Below, piece after piece: positions 42,080 to 49,855 of a stretch of 64,000 nucleotides of DNA. Numbering within the stretch: the stretch's first letter is position 1; the number at the start of each line of letters is the position of its first letter. Below the pieces are notes generated by a model that was not told where the DNA came from, did no database searches, and saw nothing but the letters and a program-made list of their open reading frames with translations. Source of the stretch: Actinomycetospora soli (GTDB lineage: Bacteria > Actinomycetota > Actinomycetes > Mycobacteriales > Pseudonocardiaceae); contig NZ_JAJNDA010000002.1 in NCBI RefSeq assembly GCF_021026295.1, positions 124,001 through 188,000 of the forward strand. The letters are read 5' to 3'. Made by a program: the position numbers and the translations under genes.

Positions 42080-42440
42080 TCACGCGACCGCCCGCGACGA
42101 CCTCCCGGACATCGCCGGCGCCACGAGCACGATCCCGATCACCGTGATCACGATCAGCACCGCGAGGGTCACCCACAGCGCCCCGTCGACCCCGAAGATC
42201 AGCGCCGGCACCGCCAGGAGCGCCGACAGGGCCCGGAGCACCACCGCGCCGATCAGCAGCCCCCGCGTCCGCCGCGCCCACCACACCGCGAGCAGCACGA
42301 CGGTCAGGGCGCCCAGCGCCCAGACCCACCGGATCCGTCCCGGGTGGTGCCTCGGGCGGCGCCGGGAACAGCCAGGCACTCAGGGCGTCGGCCAGTCCCA
42401 GGACCCGCAGGACGACCGCACCGATCTCGACTCGTCGCAT
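42080..42440 (-). pseudogene. Small membrane protein gene with probable frameshift
   Basis: ATG 42440 after an excellent AGGAGG opens MRRVEIGAVVLRVLGLADALSAWLFP then runs into Gly/Pro/Arg-rich sequence unlike a protein. From about 42340 a different frame continues with WVWALGALTVVLLAVWWARRTRG, LLIGAVVLRALSALLAVPALIFGVDGALWVTLAVLIVITVIGIVLV, three good membrane helices, and stops at 42080. The pair looks like one ~120-residue membrane protein broken by a one-base indel near 42330-42345. Programmed frameshifting or sequence error are alternatives. Function unknown. Confidence 0.55.
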
Positions 42441-42828
42441 CACGACCTCCTCGCCAGGACACGAGCGTCCGCCGCGGCACGGGCGGTGTCTGCCGTCGTC
42501 CACTACGGCACCGCTCGCCCGCCCGGCGCACTCGCGCCTCCGCTCGGCGCCGGCACCGACCCGACGTCGGGAAGGGGGATCCGGACACCGCAGACGAGTC
42601 GCCCACCGCTGCTCCACCCGAGCGCCGCGACGCGCCCACCGCTCGGCGGAGACCGGACTCACCACGACACGAGTTCCGGACGTCGTCGCAGGTCAGACGG
42701 CCGATACCCGCTCGGATGACCCACGAGCGACACCACCGAGCGTGACCCCACCGAACGCGATCGGTGACCTGAGCGAGACGTATGGTCGCCGCCGCACCAC
42801 ACGCACGACCGTCGGGGAAGGACACGAG
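42441..42828. other. Divergent intergenic region
   Basis: About 390 bp between the broken membrane gene and the L,D-transpeptidase. Only weak overlapping reading frames without ribosome sites are seen; it should hold the two divergent promoters, but none stands out. Confidence 0.4.
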
Positions 42829-43308
42829 TTGGGTCGTCACCAGAAGCACTCCGAGCGCCGCCTCGCGCGGACGGCGCTCACCGCCGGAGTCGTCGGCGCC
42901 GGGGTGCTCCAGGCCGCGGTCCCCGCATTCGCCGCTCCGGCGGCGGCTCCGGGTGCGCCGCCGTGCGAGGTCACCGCGAAGGCCTGCGTGAGCATCTCGC
43001 AGCAGAAGGCGTGGATCGGTGACGGCCAGGGCAAGCTCGTCCGCGGGCCGGTCCCGATCACGACCGGCGGCCCCGGCCACGAGACCCCGACCGGCGTCTT
43101 CCACGTGATGTGGAAGGACCAGTACCACCACTCGCGTGAGTACAACCAGGCGCCGATGCCCAACTCGGTCTTCTTCGCGCCGGGCGACGCCTTCCACGGC
43201 GGCAGCCTGGAGCGCGCCTCGGCCGGGTGCGTGCACCTCGGCGACGAGGACTCGAAGGCGTTCTTCGACTTCCTGCAGGTCAACGACGAGGTCCAGATCC
43301 TCCCGTAA
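42829..43308 (+). CDS. Secreted L,D-transpeptidase (YkuD)
   Basis: 159 residues. Signal peptide RRLARTALTAGVVGAGVLQAAVPAFAAPA, then a compact YkuD domain: CVSISQQKAWIGDGQG, TPTGVFHVMWKD and the catalytic region AFHGGSLERASAGCVHLGDEDSKAFFDFL with His and Cys. It makes 3-3 peptidoglycan cross-links or attaches proteins, outside the membrane. TTG at 42829 is chosen because GGGGAAGGA lies eight bases before it; an in-frame ATG at 42742 would spoil the signal peptide. Confidence 0.87.
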   Translation: MGRHQKHSERRLARTALTAGVVGAGVLQAAVPAFAAPAAAPGAPPCEVTAKACVSISQQKAWIGDGQGKLVRGPVPITTGGPGHETPTGVFHVMWKDQYHHSREYNQAPMPNSVFFAPGDAFHGGSLERASAGCVHLGDEDSKAFFDFLQVNDEVQILP

Positions 43309-43326
43309 CCCGATTGGAGGCCACGC

Positions 43327-43737
43327 ATGTCGATGGCCCTGGTCATGTCCGAGATGCCCGACCTGGTCCGCCGGGTCCTGGCCGAGCACGTCCCCGACCC
43401 CGCCGGCCGCTGCGGCGGCTGCCGCGACACGACGGGGCGGACGGCCTCCTGGCCGTGCCAGACCTACCGGGTCGCGCAGGAGGCGGAGTGGGTCGGCCGG
43501 GGCAATCTCCCCGGCACCGGCCCGCACGGTCCGCTCGTGCCGGGGACGACACGCCCGGCACGGCAGGAGCGCCCGGAGCGCTCGCGCTGGCGCGCCGAGG
43601 CGCCGTACTCGCTCGACTTCCCGCCCACGGGCGACACCCCGAGCATCGCGGGCACCGGCGGCCGGCGTCGTCGTCGCGAGGAGGACGCCGTCCCCTTCCC
43701 GACGACGGGTGGGCACGCCCGGCACGCTGCACTGTGA
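43327..43737 (+). CDS. Actinobacterial hypothetical protein, 136 aa
   Basis: Residues 1-50 (LVRRVLAEHVPDPAGRCGGCRDTTGRTASWPCQTYRVAQEAE) hold three cysteines in a C-x2-C...C pattern seen in small actinobacterial proteins; the rest is Pro/Arg-rich and likely disordered. Start ATG follows GGAGG; 18 bp after the transpeptidase, so probably one operon. Function unknown. Confidence 0.7.
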   Translation: MSMALVMSEMPDLVRRVLAEHVPDPAGRCGGCRDTTGRTASWPCQTYRVAQEAEWVGRGNLPGTGPHGPLVPGTTRPARQERPERSRWRAEAPYSLDFPPTGDTPSIAGTGGRRRRREEDAVPFPTTGGHARHAAL

Positions 43738-43755
43738 GCACAGGTGAGCAGAAAA

Positions 43756-43771
43756 GGTCGCTATAGCGACC
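43756..43771 (-). terminator. 16-bp palindrome followed by T-run (minus strand)
   Basis: GGTCGCTATAGCGACC is perfect and is followed on the minus strand by TTTTCT, a classical intrinsic terminator. It is nested in a wider inverted repeat GTGAGCA/TGCTCAC (43744-43783). It would catch read-through from the structured RNA 43801-44017 and also protect the convergent gene. Confidence 0.6.
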
Positions 43772-43800
43772 GATAGTGCTCACGAGCGCGCAGCGCACAG

Positions 43801-44017
43801 GAAAACCCCCGGGGCATACTTCCCTCGAGCGGCGCTCGAGGGGCTCGGATGGACAAACTCCGAGCGCCCCGGGGGTCCGGTGTCCGTCGGGAATTCACCA
43901 GCTGACGTGTCCACCCGAAGGCGGAGCCGGTCAATCCACGACCTGACGTCGGCTAGCTGACGGACACCTCACGAGTCCTGTCGTTCATCAACGTCGGACC
44001 ACCTCCTCTCCCATGTA
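43801..44017 (-). ncRNA. Structured leader-like RNA with short ORF, no downstream gene
   Basis: On the minus strand a good promoter (TTGCGG 44052-44047, 17-bp spacer, TAGCGT 44029-44024) precedes a Shine-Dalgarno AGGAGGTGG (44007-43999) and an 11-codon ORF MNDRTREVSVS (43988-43953). GGTGTCCGTC inside the ORF (43968-43959) can pair with GACGGACACC (43888-43879) or with GGACAC near 43912. Next comes a perfect three-way junction: an 11-bp outer stem (43876-43866 with 43815-43805), an inner 7-bp hairpin with nine-base loop and an inner 9-bp triloop hairpin, then TTTTCC. This is an attenuator or sRNA layout; no coding gene follows on this strand. Confidence 0.6.
43953..43988 (-). CDS. 11-codon ORF in the structured RNA
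   Basis: ATG AAC GAC ... AGC TAG encodes MNDRTREVSVS. The AGGAGG is 13 bases upstream of the ATG; an in-frame TTG immediately before it would be better spaced. Too short for a function by itself; likely a regulatory leader peptide. Confidence 0.45.
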   Translation of the reverse strand: MNDRTREVSVS

Positions 44018-44071
44018 CTCACCACGCTAAGCCTGGATCCGCTGATCCGCAAACGACTTGGTTTGCCCAGC

Positions 44072-45106
44072 TCAGAGGCGGGTTCGCCAGGCGAGGAGGT
44101 CGTCGACGGAGCGGGTGTTGACGATCTTGTCGACCGGCACCTCGCACTCCTTCGCCCGCTCGCAGCCGTAGGGCTGCCAGTCCAGCTGGCCGGGGGCGTG
44201 GGCGTCGGTGTCGACCACGAACTCGCACCCCGCCTCGACCGCCTGGCGCAGCAGTGTCCGCGGCGGATCCAGCCGTTCCGGGCGTGAGTTGATCTCGACG
44301 GCGACCCCGTTCTCCAGGCACGCCTCGAACACGGCCTCGGCGTCGAACGTGGACGGCGGGCGCGTCCCCCGGCCGCCCGTGACGAGTCGGCCGGTGCAGT
44401 GCCCGAGCACGTCGACGTACGGGTTCGACACGCCGCACACCATCCGCGCCGTCATCTCCTCGCTCGGCGCGCGCAGCTTCGAGTGCACGGAGGCGACCAC
44501 GAGGTCCAGCTCGGCGAGCAGGTCGTCGGGCGCGTCGATCGAGCCGTCCTCGAGGATGTCGACCTCGATCCCGCGCAGCAGGCGGAACGGCGCCAGTTCC
44601 TCGTTGACCTCGTCGATCACCGCGAACTGTTCCCGACGACGGGCCGGGCTGAGCCCGTTCGCGACGGTCAGGTTCTGCGAGTGGTCGGTCAGCACCATCC
44701 ACGCGTGCCCGAGGTCGCGGGCGGTGCGCGCCATCTCCAGGATGTCCGACCCGCCGTCGGACCACGTGGAGTGCGTGTGGCAGTCGCCGCGGAGAGCAGC
44801 GCGGAGCTCGACCCCACCGGCGACCGGCTCGGAGTGCTTCGCGGCCAGCTCCTCCACCGCCGCCGACGTCCCCGTCGCCACCACCTCGGCCACCACGCCC
44901 GCCGTCTTCTTCCCCACCCCCTTGAGGTCGGTCAGCGTGCCGGCCGCGGCGCGCGAGGCGACCTCGTCGGCGGACAGTTCGGCCAGACGGTCGGCGGCCG
45001 TCCGGTACGCCTTCACCCGATAGGTGTCCGCCCGTTCACGCTCGTAGTAGAAGGCGACGGCCCGCAGGGCGGCGATCGGGTCTCCGTCGACGGGGAGTCG
45101 GGTCAC
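44072..45106 (-). CDS. PHP-domain phosphoesterase with HhH N-terminus (PolX-like C-terminal architecture)
   Basis: 344 residues. N-terminal helices and KGVGKKTAGVVAEVVATG (helix-hairpin-helix DNA-binding) are followed by a PHP metal domain: GDCHTHSTWSDGGSD, VLTDHSQ, GIEVDILEDG, VASVHSKL, GHCTGRL, VAVEINSRP and DTDAHAPGQLDW supply the nine-ligand trinuclear site. The polymerase X domain of PolX is missing, so it is probably a stand-alone 3'-5' exonuclease or phosphoesterase in DNA repair (inference). Starts MTRLPVDGDP. Confidence 0.85.
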   Translation of the reverse strand: MTRLPVDGDPIAALRAVAFYYERERADTYRVKAYRTAADRLAELSADEVASRAAAGTLTDLKGVGKKTAGVVAEVVATGTSAAVEELAAKHSEPVAGGVELRAALRGDCHTHSTWSDGGSDILEMARTARDLGHAWMVLTDHSQNLTVANGLSPARRREQFAVIDEVNEELAPFRLLRGIEVDILEDGSIDAPDDLLAELDLVVASVHSKLRAPSEEMTARMVCGVSNPYVDVLGHCTGRLVTGGRGTRPPSTFDAEAVFEACLENGVAVEINSRPERLDPPRTLLRQAVEAGCEFVVDTDAHAPGQLDWQPYGCERAKECEVPVDKIVNTRSVDDLLAWRTRL

Positions 45107-45195
45107 GTGGTCAGGGATACCCCACCCGGGCAGCTCCTGTGACGCGGTGACGCGGACAATCGGGGACGAGCTGTCGAGCTGGAGGAGGTCTGCTG

Positions 45196-46773
45196 GTGCG
45201 GGTCACCGGAACCGGACACGCGGGAATGCGCTTCGAGACGACGGGCGGCAGCGTGCTGTGCGACCCGTGGACCAACCCGACCTTCTTCGCGTCGTGGGTC
45301 CCCTTCCCGGACAACACGGCGCTGGACTGGGCCGCGCTCGGGCAGTGCGACTACCTCTACGTCTCCCACCTGCACCGCGACCACTTCGACGCCGAGAACC
45401 TCGCGCGCCACGTGTCGAAGGACGCCCGGGTGCTGCTACCGGACTTCCCCACCGACGAGCTCGAGAACGAGCTGCGCGAGCTCGGCTTCCGCCACTTCGT
45501 GCGCACCCGCTCGGGCGAGCCGGTCGAGCTCGACGGCGGCCTGCGGATCATGGTCACCTCGCTCAAGGGCCCGGGCGACGGCCCCATCGGTGACTCCGCG
45601 CTCTCCCTCGACGACGGCACCGCCCGGATCGTCAACCAGAACGACGCGCACCCGCTCGACATCCCGGAGCTGCTGGAGTTCGGTGCCTACGACGCGCACT
45701 TCACGCAGTTCTCGGGCGCGATCTGGTGGCCGATGGTCTACGACCTGCCGAAGGCCGCGAAGCGCGAGTTCGCCCGCCGCAAGCGCATCGGGCAGGAGGA
45801 CCGCGCGATGCGCTACATCCGCGAGGTCGGCGCCCCGAACATCTTCCCGACGGCGGGTCCGCCCTGCTTCCTCGACGACGAGCTGTTCCGCTGGAACGGC
45901 CTGGGGTACGAGGGCGTCGAGGGCGAGTCGATCTTCACCGACCAGTGGGAGTTCCTCGCCCGCATGCGGGAACTCGGCCACGACGGCGGTCACCTGCTGC
46001 TGCCGGGGACGACGGCGGAGATCGAGGGACCCGTCGTCCGGGACCTGACGCACCCGATGGCCGACGACGAGGTCGAGCGCATCTTCGTCGACAAGGAGAA
46101 CTACCTCCGGGAGTTCGCCGAGCGCGCCCGCCCCGCGATCGCGGCGCAGAAGGCGCGCTGGTCGGAGCCGCAGGCCGACATCCTGCGCCAGCTCAAGGAG
46201 TGGATCGAGCCGCTGATGAAGCGGGCCGACCACATGTGCGACGGGATCGGCGGCGTGGTCCGCATGGACCTCACCGGTATGCCCGCGGGCGCCCCGGGCG
46301 TCGACGAGGAGGGGACGCTCGCCCTGGCGTTCGACTTCGCCGGCCGCGAGATCCGCACCTGGGACGGCGAGCAGGCCCGCTACCGCTGGACCATCCCGGC
46401 CACCCTGGTGCAGACGAACATCGACACCGGCGAGGTCGACTGGTCGAACTCGCTGTTCCTGTCGGTGCGGTTCGCCGCGACCCGCGTCGGCCAGTACAAC
46501 GAGTACCTCTACACGTTCTTCAAGTGTCTGTCCGAGGAGCGGATGGACTACGTGGAGAACTGGTACGACGCGGCGAACGACGACGGCCGCGACATCGAGC
46601 TCGACGGCTGGAAGGTCCAGGCGCGCTGCCCGCACCTGTCGGCCGACCTGTCGAAGTTCGGCGCCGTCGACGGCGACGTGCTCACCTGCACGCTGCACAA
46701 CTGGAAGTTCAACCTCGCCACCGGCCGCTGCCTCACGAGCGCCGGCCACGAGATCCGGGCCGAGAAGCTCTGA
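45196..46773 (+). CDS. MBL-fold metallohydrolase fused to Rieske domain
   Basis: 525 residues. N-terminal beta-lactamase-like fold with SHLHRDHFD (metal motif) near residue 56, then NDAHPLD and a long central helical region; the C-terminus has a Rieske [2Fe-2S] site VQARCPHLSADLSKFG and TCTLHNWKFNLATGRC (C-x-H...C-x2-H). This resembles UlaG-like/CMP-N-acetylneuraminate-hydroxylase-like proteins of actinobacteria. Reaction unknown; oxidative chemistry on a substrate held by the hydrolase fold is plausible. GTG 45196 follows GGAGGAGG. Confidence 0.82.
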   Translation: MRVTGTGHAGMRFETTGGSVLCDPWTNPTFFASWVPFPDNTALDWAALGQCDYLYVSHLHRDHFDAENLARHVSKDARVLLPDFPTDELENELRELGFRHFVRTRSGEPVELDGGLRIMVTSLKGPGDGPIGDSALSLDDGTARIVNQNDAHPLDIPELLEFGAYDAHFTQFSGAIWWPMVYDLPKAAKREFARRKRIGQEDRAMRYIREVGAPNIFPTAGPPCFLDDELFRWNGLGYEGVEGESIFTDQWEFLARMRELGHDGGHLLLPGTTAEIEGPVVRDLTHPMADDEVERIFVDKENYLREFAERARPAIAAQKARWSEPQADILRQLKEWIEPLMKRADHMCDGIGGVVRMDLTGMPAGAPGVDEEGTLALAFDFAGREIRTWDGEQARYRWTIPATLVQTNIDTGEVDWSNSLFLSVRFAATRVGQYNEYLYTFFKCLSEERMDYVENWYDAANDDGRDIELDGWKVQARCPHLSADLSKFGAVDGDVLTCTLHNWKFNLATGRCLTSAGHEIRAEKL

Positions 46774-46781
46774 GCCGCCAC

Positions 46782-46840
46782 CCCCGCGTGAGGGGAACCC
46801 TCGTGCGCTCGTGCGGCCCGAGGGTTCCCCTCACGCGGGG
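46782..46840. repeat. 22-bp perfect inverted repeat
   Basis: Arms 46782-46803 and 46819-46840 (CCCCGCGTGAGGGGAACC... and its complement) with a 15-base loop, in the gap between two same-strand genes. No U-run. Probably a terminator or a dispersed extragenic palindrome. Confidence 0.7.
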
Positions 46841-46861
46841 CGGGCCGGTGCGGCGCGCACA

Positions 46862-47995
46862 ATGGAGACCGTGAAGCCACTCCGCATCGGTCCGCACGAG
46901 CTGGCCGCCCCGGTCGTGCTCGCGCCGATGGCGGGCGTGACGAACCCGCCGTTCCGACGCCTGTGCCGGGAACAGGGCGCGGGCCTCTACGTCTGCGAGA
47001 TGATCACCGCGCGGGCGCTCGTGGAGCGTCACCCCGGCACCGCCGAGATGATCGCGTTCGACGCCGACGAGCAGCCCCGGTCGATGCAGCTCTACGGCGT
47101 CGACCCGGTGACCATCGGGCGCGCCGTCGAGCGCATCGTCGACGAGGACCTCGCCGACCACGTCGACCTGAACTTCGGCTGCCCGGTCCCCAAGGTGACC
47201 CGGCGCGGCGGCGGCGCGGCGCTGCCCTACAAGCGGCGGCTGTTCGAGGCGATCGTCCGCACGGCCGTCGCGGCGGCCGCGAAGGGCGGGCTCCCGCTCA
47301 CCGTGAAGATGCGGATCGGCATCGACGACGACCACGTCACCTTCCTCGACGCCGGGCGCACCGCCGCCGCCGAGGGCGCGGCCGCCGTCGCCCTGCACGC
47401 CCGCACCGCGGCCCAGCGCTACTCCGGCCAGGCCGACTGGAGCCGCATCGCCGAGCTGCGCGACGCGGTGCCCGCCGAGGTCCCGGTCCTGGGCAACGGC
47501 GACATCTTCGCCGCCGACGACGCGCTCGCGATGGTCGAGAAGACCGGGTGCGACGGCGTCGTGGTCGGCCGCGGCTGCCTCGGCCGCCCGTGGCTGTTCG
47601 GCGAGCTCGAGGCGGCGTTCGCCGGCCGCGAGCGCCCCACGCCGCCGACGCTGGGCCAGGTCGCCGGGGTCATGCGCCGCCACGTCGAGCTGCTCATCGC
47701 CCACCACGGCGAGCGCAAGGGCGTCCGCGACTCGCGCAAGCACATGTCCTGGTACCTGCACGGCTTCGCCGTCGGGTCGGAGGTGCGCCGCGAGCTGGGC
47801 ATGATCGACGGGCTCGAGCGTCTCGACGAGCTCCTCGCGCGCCTCGACCACGACCAGCCGTTCCCGCCCGACGCCGACGGGCCCCGCGGTCGCCAGGGCT
47901 CCCCGGGCCACGTCACGCTGCCCGAGGGCTGGCTGGACGACCCCGAGGACGCCACCGTGCCCGCGGGCGCGGACGTCATGCACTCCGGCGGCTGA
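46862..47995 (+). CDS. dusB: tRNA-dihydrouridine synthase
   Basis: 377-residue FMN enzyme reducing uridine in tRNA D-loops. APMAGVTNPPFRRLC opens the TIM barrel, DLNFGCPVPKVTRRGGGAAL carries the catalytic cysteine, LTVKMRIG, LHARTAAQRYSG, LGNGDIF, GCDGVVVGRGCLGRPWLF follow in order, and RKHMSWYLHGF is in the C-terminal helical tRNA-binding domain. ATG 46862 gives METVKPLRIG. B-type by actinobacterial custom. Confidence 0.93.
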   Translation: METVKPLRIGPHELAAPVVLAPMAGVTNPPFRRLCREQGAGLYVCEMITARALVERHPGTAEMIAFDADEQPRSMQLYGVDPVTIGRAVERIVDEDLADHVDLNFGCPVPKVTRRGGGAALPYKRRLFEAIVRTAVAAAAKGGLPLTVKMRIGIDDDHVTFLDAGRTAAAEGAAAVALHARTAAQRYSGQADWSRIAELRDAVPAEVPVLGNGDIFAADDALAMVEKTGCDGVVVGRGCLGRPWLFGELEAAFAGRERPTPPTLGQVAGVMRRHVELLIAHHGERKGVRDSRKHMSWYLHGFAVGSEVRRELGMIDGLERLDELLARLDHDQPFPPDADGPRGRQGSPGHVTLPEGWLDDPEDATVPAGADVMHSGG

Positions 47996-48000
47996 CCTCC

Positions 48001-48462
48001 GTGCGCGTCGCCGCGGCCGTCATCGTCGTCCTGACGGCGGGTCTCGCGGGCTGCGGCGCGACGGTGCCCGGGACGCCCCGGGCCGCGACGGTGCCGCCGG
48101 CCGACCGCGCCCTCATCGCGGCCTACGTCGACGCCTCGAACCGGGCCGGCGCGGCCGGCGCCCGGGAGCAGGCGGACTTCCTGCGCGGCACCCAGGCCGA
48201 GGGGGCGCCCTTCCCGCCCGAGCGCTGCTTCGGCGAGCTCACGCTCGACACCCGGCTCGTCTCCCGCACCCTGCGGCCCGACCCGGAGTGGCGTCCCCCG
48301 GCGACCCTGCCGGACGTGGGCCGTCCCGCGGGCGCGGTGTACGTCGCCGCCGCCGCCGTGACGGTCCGGCGCGGGGCCGCGGAGGTCCGCGAGGACGTCG
48401 GATCGAAGCACTTCGTGATCCAGGACACGCGGGTCACCAGCTACGCTCCGTGCGCTGACTGA
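48001..48462 (+). CDS. Small secreted lipoprotein
   Basis: 153 residues. VRVAAAVIVVLTAGLAGCGA is a lipoprotein signal with lipobox LAGC; the mature part has ALIAAYVDASNRAGAAG, a CFGELTLDTRLVSRTL strand and a C-terminal Cys (SYAPCAD), likely disulfide with the first. No family recognised. GTG 48001 lies five bases past the dus stop, probably co-transcribed. Confidence 0.7.
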   Translation: MRVAAAVIVVLTAGLAGCGATVPGTPRAATVPPADRALIAAYVDASNRAGAAGAREQADFLRGTQAEGAPFPPERCFGELTLDTRLVSRTLRPDPEWRPPATLPDVGRPAGAVYVAAAAVTVRRGAAEVREDVGSKHFVIQDTRVTSYAPCAD

Positions 48463-48608
48463 GATCTGACAGTACGAGCGGTCACGTCGCCGGAGCTTGA
48501 GCACCCGGTCGGGCACGAATCTGGGGCCGAACGAGCAGCAGCCCGAATCCTCCACGCAGAGTCACGTCGACCGGACGGTGGATTCGGTTGGCGGGCGGGG
48601 TGCGGACG

Positions 48609-48636
48609 TTGCACAGGAACGCTCGCGCGGCACACT
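48609..48636 (+). promoter_or_regulatory. Promoter candidate for the GGDEF gene
   Basis: TTGCAC (48609-48614), 16-bp spacer, CACACT (48631-48636), ~35 bp before the GTG at 48675. Confidence 0.4.
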
Positions 48637-48674
48637 GGAGGGAGCACGGGCGCGAGGCATCGAAGGAGCGGCGG

Positions 48675-49679
48675 GTGGTCGTGAGGGGCTCCACGGTCGG
48701 CGGTTCGCCGGACCGGGTGTCGACGGGTGCGCCCGCCGCGACGGTCGGCGCGCCCCCCTCCGAGCTGCCCTCCGCGACCCGACAGGAGCTCGCTGCCAGC
48801 ACGTTCGACACCGCTCCGATCGTCGGGATCGACGAGGCCCTTCGGCTGGACGCGGCGGCCGACGACGCGGGGGCCGCGCGCGCGGCCCAGGCGCGGGCCC
48901 ACGAGGCGGCCGCGGAGGTGCTCGCCGACCGCGGCGACTGGCGGCGCGCCTACCAGCACCTGCGCGCGGCCATGGCCCTCGTGCACCTCGGCGACACGCC
49001 TCCGGTCCACGTGCCCGAGCAGTTACGCCGCGAAGTCGACCGTCTCCGGCGGGAACGGGCCGAGGCGCGCGAGCAGAGCCGGCGCGACAGCCTCACGGCC
49101 ACCTGGAACCGCCGCTATCTCGACGAGCGCCTGTCCACCCTGCGTGACGGCGGGGACGGCGCGGTCTGCGTGGCCCTCGTCGACGTCGACCACTTCAAGC
49201 TGGTCAACGACACCTACGGCCACGCGATCGGCGACGCCGTCCTGCGCACCCTCGTCGGCCTGATGCGCACGGAGATCGACGCCCGCGTGCCCGACGGGTT
49301 CTGCGCCCGCTACGGCGGCGAGGAGTTCGCACTCGTCCTGCCGCGGCCGGCCGACGCGGACGCGGTGGCGCTGTGCGAGTCGATCCGCGCGCGCATCGAG
49401 CACCACGACTGGTCCGCGATCGCCCCGGAGCTGCGCGTCACGGCGAGCCTCGGGCTGGCGTGCCTCGACCCCGAGGACGCGGGCGGCACCTGCGACGGCC
49501 TCCTCGACCACGTCGACGAGCTGCTCTACGTCGCGAAGCGCACGGGTCGCAACGCCGTGGCCTTCCGCGACGACACGGGGCAGGTGCGGCTCGCCGGGCC
49601 GGCCGCGGGACGCCGGGGCGTCGCCGCCATCGCCCGCGCGGTGGCCAACCCGGCCCGATCGGGTCGCGCCCTGCCCTGA
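48675..49679 (+). CDS. Diguanylate cyclase (GGDEF)
   Basis: 334 residues. The N-terminal ~120 residues are alanine-rich helices (AARAAQARAHEAAAEVLADRGDWRRAYQHL, TPR-like) then a coiled linker RREVDRLRRERAEAREQSRRD and the GGDEF domain: LTATWNRRYLDERL, LVDVDHFKLVNDTYGHAIGD, and the active site ARYGGEEFALVLP. Both metal Asp and the GGEEF loop are intact, so c-di-GMP synthesis is likely. No inhibitory RxxD at five residues before GGEEF. Cytosolic. GTG 48675 is six bases after GGAG. Confidence 0.88.
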   Translation: MVVRGSTVGGSPDRVSTGAPAATVGAPPSELPSATRQELAASTFDTAPIVGIDEALRLDAAADDAGAARAAQARAHEAAAEVLADRGDWRRAYQHLRAAMALVHLGDTPPVHVPEQLRREVDRLRRERAEAREQSRRDSLTATWNRRYLDERLSTLRDGGDGAVCVALVDVDHFKLVNDTYGHAIGDAVLRTLVGLMRTEIDARVPDGFCARYGGEEFALVLPRPADADAVALCESIRARIEHHDWSAIAPELRVTASLGLACLDPEDAGGTCDGLLDHVDELLYVAKRTGRNAVAFRDDTGQVRLAGPAAGRRGVAAIARAVANPARSGRALP

Positions 49680-49855
49680 GTGCGGGCACGCACGCGGCCG
49701 AACGGACGCGTCCGTCACGATCGGGTGACGTCGCTTGCCTCCGGTGGGACTCGAGAGTAAGCCCGCGCGCGCGACCCGGTGACCGGCTCAGTACGATCCG
49801 TGCACCCCGGACGGCCGCCGGTCTCCGGATGCGTTCCTGACCATTCGGGGGTCCC

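Noticed and set aside
43343..43798. Minus-strand ORF after the structured RNA as its target gene
   Set aside because: It is an Arg/Pro-rich antisense shadow of the 136-aa gene, with no ribosome site at a sensible place.
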